NCBI GenBank assembly: GCA_963800255.1
Contig: CAWDAK010000008.1
Location: forward strand, 248,001 to 312,000
Direction: 5' to 3'
From: DATFVA01 sp963800255
GTDB taxonomy: Bacteria; Bacteroidota; Ignavibacteria; Ignavibacteriales; Ignavibacteriaceae
DNA: 64,000 nucleotides
The position numbers were made by a program, and so were the translations under genes. Positions within the stretch are counted from its first letter, which is position 1. Each line of letters starts with the position of its first letter. This document shows positions 54,604-62,271 of this stretch, one piece after another. The notes under the pieces are model-generated. The model was given only the letters and a program-made list of their open reading frames with translations, was not told the origin of the DNA and made no database searches.

Positions 54604-55011
54604 ATGAAACCAGTAATTAAAATATTAATCTTAGATAAAGAGGAAATTATTTCTAAAGCAGTTAAACGTGCATTTAATAATGACAGGGACTTTCTGTATG
54701 AAATATCTTTCGGCACGACTGCTTTTGAGGGGTTAAAGTATATAAGAAGCAGTAAATTTGATATCGTCCTGCTGGATATTGTGCTTCCCGGCATGAATGC
54801 TGCTGAGGCAATAAGAAGAATAAAGAACGTAGATCCCAAAATCCCGGTTATTATAATGTCAGGCCACATTCCATCCGGTTCTATTAATAATGATGACGAA
54901 ATTCAGGAAGATTCATTTTCTGAAGCATCCGGGTTTCTTTTGAAACCATTTACCACGGAAGAAATTAAATCGCTAATTTTAAGGACTTTGAAAATAGAGA
55001 AAATACTCTGA
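54604..55011 (+). CDS. Single-domain response regulator (receiver only)
   Basis: The 135-residue product is a receiver domain with phosphoacceptor Asp in IVLLDIVLPGMNA (near residue 58), hydroxyl in VIIMSGH and the conserved Lys in GFLLKPF. The N-terminal acidic pair reads DKE rather than DDE. No output domain follows. The stop overlaps the next start in TGATG, so it is translationally coupled to the PEP-synthase-like gene, and it lies three bases after the pseudokinase gene. It needs a phosphate donor, and the adjacent sensor appears unable to supply one. Confidence 0.88.
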   Translation: MKPVIKILILDKEEIISKAVKRAFNNDRDFLYEISFGTTAFEGLKYIRSSKFDIVLLDIVLPGMNAAEAIRRIKNVDPKIPVIIMSGHIPSGSINNDDEIQEDSFSEASGFLLKPFTTEEIKSLILRTLKIEKIL

Positions 55012-57659
55012 TGTCAATATTCAGAAAAAAGGATAAAAAGCAAAAAGAAAAATCTATTTCCTTCAGAGAGAAACTGCATCATTTTCAGAATTTGCTTTAT
55101 TCCAACGATGAGGCTTTGAAGCAAATGGCCCAGCTTAGTGAATCTCTGAGTTCAGGCAAACCATTTTCAAAAGGTGAGATTAACCGACTGTATTCTGAGA
55201 TATTATTTCATATCAGGGACGTTACGGGTCATCTTTCAGAAATGTGCAATGGGAAATACAGGACTCTTGTCAACCAGGTGAACAGGATAGAAAGTGAATG
55301 TAAAGAAATAATAGCTCCGGGTTCTTATTGTCCTATAAGATGGGACTGTGAAAAACCTGAATGTAAAGACTGCAATGAGCAGGTTAATCTTTTACCAACC
55401 AGGGCTTATTCTTACAGGGTAGATGAAATAACAATGCACCACACTCGGGAAGTCGGTGGTAAGATGAGCAGGTTGTGTGAAATTCATAATAAACTTCTGA
55501 TACCCATTCCTGACGGTTTCTGTATAACGTCGAGATTTTTTGAAGATTTTCTAAACCAGGGTGATTTATATTCGCAAATAGATCGTGCGATTTCATCAAT
55601 TGATTTTAACGATAATTCACAGATCCAGCAGGCCAGCCAGGTCATCCAGGCCCTGATAATATCTACCGCTATCCCTCAATTAATTGAGAAGATAATTCTT
55701 AATAATTATGAATTTTTATCCAGCAAGCATGGGGATGTGTTACTCTCTGTGAGATCGAGCGCTGTGGGTGAGGATGATTTACACCATTCTTTCGCCGGTC
55801 TTCATTACACTGCCCTTAATGTGAGTAAAGCAAACCTGATAGATGCATGTTTCGAGGTACTTATATCAAAATATCTCCCTCAATCCCTTGTATACAGGTA
55901 TCTTACAGGGCTCCGTGACGTGGATATGCCTATGAGTATAGGTTGTTTACAAATGATCAATTCCGAAGTAAGCGGAGTTCTTTTTACCAAAGACCCTATG
56001 GGAAAAGAGAATGGAATGATCATTCATGCTGTTAGAGGACTCGGCAATAAAGTGGTTGATGGCAGCGTATCTCCACAGGAATACATAGTTGATTTTAAAC
56101 GCGGAAAGCTGATCAGATTTTCACTCGGCAGCCAGCAGTATAAAACTGTCCTCAGGAAAACCGATGGATTGAAAGAAGAAAAAATAGATCCGGGTATAAT
56201 TCAAAAACCCTGCCTTTCCAAAGACCAGCTCAGGAATATAGTAGAATATGCGAAAAGAATTGAAAACTTCTTTGGTTCTCCGCAGGATATAGAATGGACT
56301 ATCGATAACAGCGGGAAGATTTATATCCTCCAGAGCAGACCGCTCGCTGTCTCCAAAACCAATGCCGAAGTTTCTGATAATATTCTTCAAAAGTATCCCG
56401 GGAAAAATAATAAGTGTCTTCTAGAAAATGGTTCTTGTGCAAGTCCTGGAATAGGTACAGGAAAAGTATTTTTATTAAACAGGTTTAAAGACCTCGTTAA
56501 TTTTCCTTCAGGCGGAATACTTGTTGTTAAGAAAACTTCACCTGAGCTTACAAGGGTACTTCATAAAGCTTCAGGGCTCGTAGCTGACATAGGAAATACC
56601 ACCGGTCATCTGGCGATCATTGCACGGGAGCTGGGTATTCCGGTAATCGTTAATACCTCTAATGCTACCGAAATACTTCAAAATGAAATGACAATTACCA
56701 TCGATGCAACTGAGAATAAAGTATACGAAGGAGTTGCAGAAGACTTGATTAAATATCGAAAAGCAGAGTCAACAACTAATAATTTATTCCTGCGGAGTCC
56801 GATGCATAGGATATGGCAAAATGTTTCCAGGCTTATCATTCCTTTAAATTTAACTGACCCGGGGTCTTCTGAATTCATACCCGAAAACTGCAAAACTCTT
56901 CATGATGTGACCAGGTTTGCTCATGAATCCTCAATGCGGGAAATGTTTTCGCTCTATGAATCGACACAATATGAAGAGACCTATGCTTACCCCCTAAAAT
57001 TTTCTGTACCGCTTGATATACACGTAATTGATCTGGGTGATGGATTAAAAAACCTTACGGGGAAAAAGTCTATAACCACAGAAAATATTGCGTCTCTGCC
57101 TTTCCTATCGCTTATCAAAGGTATGACATCTCCCGGAATCAGGTGGGCTGGTCCTCTTCCCATTGATTTTAAAGGATTAACAAATCTGCTTATGTCAAAC
57201 ATCGTAGATTCAAGCAGAAGTAACCGGGATCTTGGAAGCAGAAGTTATGCTTTTGTCTCTGACCGGTATATGAATTTCTTTTCCCGCTTAGGTTATCATT
57301 TTTCACGGCTCGATGCTTATGCAAGTGAAGAAATAAATAATAACTATATTAATTTTAACTTTCATGGCGGAGCGGCTGATCCGGTGCGAAGGATGCGACG
57401 CGCAAAAGTAATTTCTAAAGTATTGGAAACTCTTGATTTTACCGTGTCTAACCGGGGAGATCATGTTTTCGCAACGATCAGAAAAATTCCTTCAGCTTTG
57501 ATCCTTTCTCTTTTATCAGAAATAGGCAGGCTGATGGGAGCGGTACGTAATGTAGATGTAACTTTAACAAATGATGAGAATATCGGCCAGTTTGTAGAAG
57601 CTTTTTTAAAAGGAGATTCAGCTCCCGCCTTAAGATTTACAGAAAAAGAAGAGGAATAA
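55011..57659 (+). CDS. PEP-synthase-like protein: ATP-grasp plus swivelling His domain, unusual ends
   Basis: The 882-residue product has an N-terminal region (about 1-150) with a cysteine cluster CPIRWDCEKPECKDC near 105-119. A PPDK_N-type ATP-binding domain follows (about 150-450), shown by SVRSSAVGEDDLHHSFAGLH, GVLFTKDPMG and DIEWTIDNSGKIYILQSRPL. The PEP-utiliser mobile domain (about 475-590) keeps the phospho-His in GNTTGHLAIIARELGIPVI. The usual C-terminal PEP/pyruvate TIM barrel is absent; instead about 290 residues of unrecognised sequence follow. It could use ATP to phosphorylate a substrate through the His, like rifampin phosphotransferase, but substrate is unknown. It is coupled to the receiver gene. 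Confidence 0.8.
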   Translation: MSIFRKKDKKQKEKSISFREKLHHFQNLLYSNDEALKQMAQLSESLSSGKPFSKGEINRLYSEILFHIRDVTGHLSEMCNGKYRTLVNQVNRIESECKEIIAPGSYCPIRWDCEKPECKDCNEQVNLLPTRAYSYRVDEITMHHTREVGGKMSRLCEIHNKLLIPIPDGFCITSRFFEDFLNQGDLYSQIDRAISSIDFNDNSQIQQASQVIQALIISTAIPQLIEKIILNNYEFLSSKHGDVLLSVRSSAVGEDDLHHSFAGLHYTALNVSKANLIDACFEVLISKYLPQSLVYRYLTGLRDVDMPMSIGCLQMINSEVSGVLFTKDPMGKENGMIIHAVRGLGNKVVDGSVSPQEYIVDFKRGKLIRFSLGSQQYKTVLRKTDGLKEEKIDPGIIQKPCLSKDQLRNIVEYAKRIENFFGSPQDIEWTIDNSGKIYILQSRPLAVSKTNAEVSDNILQKYPGKNNKCLLENGSCASPGIGTGKVFLLNRFKDLVNFPSGGILVVKKTSPELTRVLHKASGLVADIGNTTGHLAIIARELGIPVIVNTSNATEILQNEMTITIDATENKVYEGVAEDLIKYRKAESTTNNLFLRSPMHRIWQNVSRLIIPLNLTDPGSSEFIPENCKTLHDVTRFAHESSMREMFSLYESTQYEETYAYPLKFSVPLDIHVIDLGDGLKNLTGKKSITTENIASLPFLSLIKGMTSPGIRWAGPLPIDFKGLTNLLMSNIVDSSRSNRDLGSRSYAFVSDRYMNFFSRLGYHFSRLDAYASEEINNNYINFNFHGGAADPVRRMRRAKVISKVLETLDFTVSNRGDHVFATIRKIPSALILSLLSEIGRLMGAVRNVDVTLTNDENIGQFVEAFLKGDSAPALRFTEKEEE

Positions 57660-57744
57660 AATACAAAGTATAGTTCTTAACCAATCTGTATGCTGAAAGG
57701 GGAATACAAAGAAGTCGGCTAAATTAACATCAACCTGATTATAA

Positions 57745-58920
57745 TTATGTTTTATCTTGAAATGAAGAAACAGACAACATACCGCTGAAAATAGCTTCCT
57801 TATTTTTTCTTTCCTTTGTTGCTAAAAATACCAATGCCAAAGTTCTATAGAACATATGCGCAAATTTTGAATAAGGTGCATACCAAAGCAGGAAGAAAAT
57901 TAAAACCAGGTGAACATAGTAAATATTATAAGCGATGAAGGGAGTGGATGAAAGCCTCATCACTTCAGTTAATAAACCAGTAAGTGCGACGCCAAAAATT
58001 GAAAGTATTAACAGCCAATCGCTGTATGTATTAGAAGTGAAATTTGATTCATAATTAATTCGTCTGATAATTACCATGGAACTGCCAATCAGCATAGCCA
58101 GTCCGCTTAAATTACCTAGGATTTTTATCGGGTGAACAAATGGGATAGGAGCCTCAAGATTGAAATAAATGTCTGCCCCCAGAGCCAGACCTGCCGTAGC
58201 CATTGCTCCAATAAATCCGTAGAATATTAAAAGATGTCCCCAGTATTTTGCTGAATCAGTTGAGCAGGAATTGAACTTTTTATGCGAAAGAATATTGATT
58301 ACAGTTGTAGATAGAACAGCAACCAGACCTATGGAGGCTCCTCCAGGAGAATTCTCCCTCAGGTAAGTCCAATACCTGTATAATCCTACTCCCGCAAATG
58401 AGAATATTATTATGTTTCCCCCAATGAAGAATATTTCCAGAATTCCATGAGGAAAAAATCTTGCGAAGATAATTTCACCTTCATGCAGCTGAGAAAAATT
58501 TCCGTCAAGATTTGTATATAGAATGCCGAACAAAATGATAAATGGCACAAGAAGAAGAGGAATTAAATAAACGGGTTTCTTTAATGCTGTTCCCATAAAT
58601 TTAGGAAAAGAAAAGTATTGTACAACATAAGAACGCATTGCAGCTAAAAGTTCAGAGGGTTTTGCTCCACGGGGACAGTTAGTACTGCAATCGGTGCAAC
58701 CATGGCAAAGCCATATATCAGGATCAGCCAGCAGATTATCTTTTTGACCCCATCCGGCAGTTAGCATTTCTTTCCGTGGAAAGGCTTTATTTTCAGGCGA
58801 AAGTGAACAAACCACAGAACAGGTTGCACATTGAAAACATTTCTTAAAAGTATCTCCGCCATTCTTCTTAAGATATTTTATCAGTTCGATATCCGGGCTG
58901 ATAAGATTTCTATCATTCAC
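57745..58920 (-). CDS. qmoC: QmoC, membrane subunit of the quinone-interacting oxidoreductase
   Basis: Part of QmoABC, which exchanges electrons between the quinone pool and APS reductase. The 391-residue protein has an N-terminal HdrC-like ferredoxin domain with two cysteine sets (CFQCATCSVVC near residue 28 and CHGCTDCSTNCP near 73), then an HdrE/NarI-like membrane part with about six helices from residue 115 on, carrying His residues suited to heme b. Length is normal for QmoC. It is the last gene of the minus-strand run; qmoA and qmoB, usually directly upstream, are not adjacent here. Confidence 0.88.
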   Translation of the reverse strand: MNDRNLISPDIELIKYLKKNGGDTFKKCFQCATCSVVCSLSPENKAFPRKEMLTAGWGQKDNLLADPDIWLCHGCTDCSTNCPRGAKPSELLAAMRSYVVQYFSFPKFMGTALKKPVYLIPLLLVPFIILFGILYTNLDGNFSQLHEGEIIFARFFPHGILEIFFIGGNIIIFSFAGVGLYRYWTYLRENSPGGASIGLVAVLSTTVINILSHKKFNSCSTDSAKYWGHLLIFYGFIGAMATAGLALGADIYFNLEAPIPFVHPIKILGNLSGLAMLIGSSMVIIRRINYESNFTSNTYSDWLLILSIFGVALTGLLTEVMRLSSTPFIAYNIYYVHLVLIFFLLWYAPYSKFAHMFYRTLALVFLATKERKNKEAIFSGMLSVSSFQDKT

Positions 58921-58935
58921 GGCAAATCTCCTTAA

Positions 58936-59721
58936 CTATTTTTCTGTATTTCTAACCTGGATTGTTTTTTCTCCAAAAAGACAGAACTTTAACCATTCAA
59001 ACCCAAACTTTAACAATTCCACATCATCATTTTTTATTAATTCAATCATCTCTTCAGTAAGAATGAATCTATCCAGGAAACTGCTTTCAAAAACAAATTC
59101 CCTGAATTTATCTATGTTATAACATACCGTATAAAACATTTCAAGCTGGGGAGGGGTAAGCTTTTTTCCTTTTTCAAAATAGTTGTGAAGCGAAACCTCC
59201 TTAAATAACTTTCCGATTTCTTCATACTTTTCAACTCCCTGATCCTTCATCCATTCCCCGACAGTCCATTTCTTTTCTTCGAAATATCCTTTGCAAACTG
59301 GTTCCTCAATTATAAAATAAAAATCCTCCTCCTTGGTTCCATCTATTTCTTTTGGTGAGGCCACACCCAGGGGAAACATTCTGCAAGACCAGGGCCTGTC
59401 CTCGTAGACCGTACAGCCCTCTTCTCCAACCAACTGGCAGGTTTTTTCTTTATCCTGATTCAGCCTTAGCATTAACACAGGATGATTCTGATTTTCATCG
59501 ATAGGAAGGAAAGTATATTTATCGAGAAATTCCTGTGAAGTAATACCAAGCCTGTTTTTTAATCTTATGATATCATAAGGTGTGAGGAAAATGTTAACAT
59601 CACTGCAGCATTTATTGAAACAGCTGATGTTTCTGAAGCAGCTGAATTTAAATTCACTGTCTTTTGTGAGCCTGGGATATTCTTTTAATATTGCTTCTTT
59701 TAGTCTGTCTATTTCGTTCAT
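58936..59721 (-). CDS. YkgJ-family cysteine-cluster protein
   Basis: The 261-residue product matches the zinc/iron-chelating (CxxCxxxxC-type, PF03692) family: a first cluster CFRNISCFNKCC near residue 28 and a second CQLVGEEGCTVYEDRPWSCR near 95 with the typical YEDRPWSCRMFPLG. No signal peptide is present. Members probably bind an Fe-S cluster or metal; their role is not established. The gene is 15 bases upstream of qmoC, so it is likely cotranscribed with it, and GGGAG precedes its ATG. Confidence 0.82.
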   Translation of the reverse strand: MNEIDRLKEAILKEYPRLTKDSEFKFSCFRNISCFNKCCSDVNIFLTPYDIIRLKNRLGITSQEFLDKYTFLPIDENQNHPVLMLRLNQDKEKTCQLVGEEGCTVYEDRPWSCRMFPLGVASPKEIDGTKEEDFYFIIEEPVCKGYFEEKKWTVGEWMKDQGVEKYEEIGKLFKEVSLHNYFEKGKKLTPPQLEMFYTVCYNIDKFREFVFESSFLDRFILTEEMIELIKNDDVELLKFGFEWLKFCLFGEKTIQVRNTEK

Positions 59722-59776
59722 TTTGCTCTCCCGCTTTCTGAATCTCCCCGCACACTATTAAAAACAGCAGGGGGGA

Positions 59777-60046
59777 CTATTCGATAATGTTATTTTTTAA
59801 TGCATCCTTCGACCAAACTGGAAGAGGACCTGACTCTTTATTAAAAGGATTAAACCTGTACCTGTAGGAAACATTCTGATTATATTTTTCTTTCATCCAA
59901 TCCCAACCGCTGAGAAAATAGGGACAACTATCATTAAAACAGACAAATTGATATTCTATTCCCCAGGAGGTTTCGGGAGGACAGAGCCATTTTTTTAATT
60001 CCTGACCGCAATGAGGACACACAGGAATTTTTTCAGTTTCATTCAT
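59777..60046 (-). CDS. Small zinc-ribbon protein of the sulfur cluster
   Basis: The 89-residue product begins with CPHCGQELKKWLCPP and continues with FVCFNDSCPYF, giving four or five Cys in a zinc-ribbon-like spacing (CX2C then CX4C). No signal peptide or membrane segment is present. I do not recognise a named family with certainty. It starts eight bases after the pyrophosphatase stop and is followed by the YkgJ gene after 55 bases, so it is part of the apr-hppA-qmoC transcript unit. Confidence 0.7.
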   Translation of the reverse strand: MNETEKIPVCPHCGQELKKWLCPPETSWGIEYQFVCFNDSCPYFLSGWDWMKEKYNQNVSYRYRFNPFNKESGPLPVWSKDALKNNIIE

Positions 60047-60054
60047 TTTAGTAC

Positions 60055-62121
60055 CTAAGCAATTAATGGTGCAATTACTAAAGAAATTACAGCCATCAAT
60101 TTAATCAATATATTTAAAGAAGGCCCGGACGTATCCTTAAACGGGTCACCCACAGTGTCCCCTACCACAGCTGCTTTGTGAGGTTCTGAACCTTTCCCTC
60201 CAAAAGCTCCGGCCTCTATATGTTTTTTTGCATTATCCCACGCCCCTCCGGCGTTTGACTGGAATATTGCCATAAGCACCCCCACAACCGTAACTCCAGC
60301 GAGCAAACCTCCCAGGGCTTCTTTGTTTATGAATCCGAAAATAACAGGGGTAATTACTGCGATTAAGCCAGGGGCAATCATGCTCTTTATTGCCGCAGCA
60401 GTAGCAATATCAACGCATTTTGCATAATCGGCCTTTGCTTTGTTCTCCATTAAACCGGGAATTTCTTTGAACTGACGCCTTACCTCTTCAATCATATCGA
60501 AAGCAGCAGTTCCCACAGCACTCATCGCCATTGAACTGAAAAGGAATGGAAGTATACCTCCGATAAACAAACCCGCCATTACATAAGGATTAGTAACATC
60601 AATCATTGCTATATGAGCCTGCGACTGGAAAGCACTGAAAAGGGCAAGAGCTGTTAATGCTGCTGAACCTATGGCAAAACCTTTACCAATTGCAGCGGTG
60701 GTGTTTCCTACAGCATCCAGTTTGTCGGTTCTCTCTCTAACCTCATGCGGCAACCCGCTCATTTCAGCAAGTCCCCCGGCATTATCAGCTATAGGTCCGT
60801 AAGCATCAACTGCCAACTGAATTCCGGTTGTTGATAACATTCCAAGTGCAGCGATGGCTATACCATAAAGTCCCGCAAAATAGTATGAGAACACAATTCC
60901 AAATGCAATATAAATAACGGGCAGGGTAGTTGATCTCATTCCCAATGCTAATCCCGCTATTATATTTGTAGCCGGCCCCGTTTGTGATTGTGAGGCAATA
61001 TACCTTACTGGTTTTCTCGATTCAGAAGTATAGTATTCTGTTGTTAACCCAATGGCTATTCCAGCCAGAAGCCCGATTATAGTAACAATGAATATATTGG
61101 CAGCTGTTAGATCTTTGAGCAAGCCGGTCACATCCGAAACTGGTGAAGCAGTTTGGGGAACGAAATAGTAAACAACCGGATAAGTGAAAATTATCATTAA
61201 TATACCAGCGCCGAAAGTTCCCAGGTTCAATGCAGCTTGGGGATTTCCTCCTTCTCTAGTGCGGACAGCAAACGTTCCAATGATTGAACAGACAATTCCC
61301 AGTGCAGCAAGGAATAATGGAAGTATAATTAGATTCAGGTTCTCATATACTATACCTAAAACCATTGTACCCACAATTGAACCGACAAAACTTTCAAAAA
61401 GGTCGGCACCCATACCTGCAACATCCCCCACATTGTCACCTACATTATCTGCTATGGTAGCAGGATTCCTGGGATCATCTTCAGGTATCCCAGCTTCAAC
61501 CTTACCTACGAGGTCCGCACCCACATCAGCCGCTTTAGTATATATACCACCGCCTACCCTGGCGAATAAGGCAATAGAAGAGGCACCGAAAGAAAATCCG
61601 GTAATTACATTAACAACAATTATGAAGTTCACAGAACCATCAGGGTGTTTGAATATTTCGGAATAGAGGGGAAAAAGAATTCCAAGACCCAAAACCCCTA
61701 ACCCTACAACACACATCCCCATAACCGTACCACCTGAAAAAGCGACTTTCAATGCTTTGTTAAGACTTTCTCGGGCTGCATTCGTGGTTCTGACATTGGC
61801 AGAGGTCGCGACACGCATACCGAAAAAACCGGCAAGTGCGGAGCACAGAGCGCCCAGGATAAATGATATTGCTATCGCGGGGCTACTGTCAGGAGAATTC
61901 CAATTTGCAAAAGCAAGTAATACAGCAACTACAATCACAAATACTAAAAGGACACTATACTCTCTCTTTAGAAAAGCCATTGCGCCTTCACGGACGTGAC
62001 CGGATATCTCAATCATTACTTCCGTTCCGGGATCCTGACGATTAATCCAGCTGGCTTTTATAAAAGCAAATATAAGGGCTATAACTCCTAAGATTGGAAC
62101 CAGGATAATCCAGGTGGGCAT
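60055..62121 (-). CDS. hppA: Membrane-bound ion-pumping pyrophosphatase, K+-dependent type
   Basis: Hydrolyses pyrophosphate while pumping H+ or Na+. The start is set at ATG 62121, preceded by GGAGACTTAAT; the frame runs 14 codons further without a better site. The 688-residue protein has about 16 helices, the substrate-site segments DVGADLVGKVEAGIPEDDPR and NVGDNVGDVAGMGADLFES near residue 180-230, and a second conserved set near the C-terminus (GDTVGDPFKDTSGPSLN). The GNTTAAIGKG segment has Ala where K+-independent enzymes have Lys, so it is the K+-dependent class. Sulfate activation releases pyrophosphate, so it would conserve that energy, or supply PPi in the reverse direction. Confidence 0.95.
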   Translation of the reverse strand: MPTWIILVPILGVIALIFAFIKASWINRQDPGTEVMIEISGHVREGAMAFLKREYSVLLVFVIVVAVLLAFANWNSPDSSPAIAISFILGALCSALAGFFGMRVATSANVRTTNAARESLNKALKVAFSGGTVMGMCVVGLGVLGLGILFPLYSEIFKHPDGSVNFIIVVNVITGFSFGASSIALFARVGGGIYTKAADVGADLVGKVEAGIPEDDPRNPATIADNVGDNVGDVAGMGADLFESFVGSIVGTMVLGIVYENLNLIILPLFLAALGIVCSIIGTFAVRTREGGNPQAALNLGTFGAGILMIIFTYPVVYYFVPQTASPVSDVTGLLKDLTAANIFIVTIIGLLAGIAIGLTTEYYTSESRKPVRYIASQSQTGPATNIIAGLALGMRSTTLPVIYIAFGIVFSYYFAGLYGIAIAALGMLSTTGIQLAVDAYGPIADNAGGLAEMSGLPHEVRERTDKLDAVGNTTAAIGKGFAIGSAALTALALFSAFQSQAHIAMIDVTNPYVMAGLFIGGILPFLFSSMAMSAVGTAAFDMIEEVRRQFKEIPGLMENKAKADYAKCVDIATAAAIKSMIAPGLIAVITPVIFGFINKEALGGLLAGVTVVGVLMAIFQSNAGGAWDNAKKHIEAGAFGGKGSEPHKAAVVGDTVGDPFKDTSGPSLNILIKLMAVISLVIAPLIA

Positions 62122-62214
62122 ATTAAGTCTCCATTGTAAGAAATTCATTAAGTGATCTATCACAGCGAAACCACTTCTCCCCGGTTTTGCTGAAGATCTT
62201 GTGAAATTAAGAAT

Positions 62215-62241
62215 TTCCCTCCGGCGAGATACCGGAGGGAA
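62215..62241 (-). terminator. Hairpin between aprA and hppA
   Basis: A 10-bp perfect stem TTCCCTCCGG/CCGGAGGGAA with a seven-base loop lies 31 bases after the aprA stop on the minus strand. The T content after it is modest (ATTCTTAATTTC), so it may be a partial terminator that sets aprA expression above that of the downstream genes. Confidence 0.6.
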
Positions 62242-62271
62242 TTCTTTTATAAGTATTTTTAATAATTAAAG

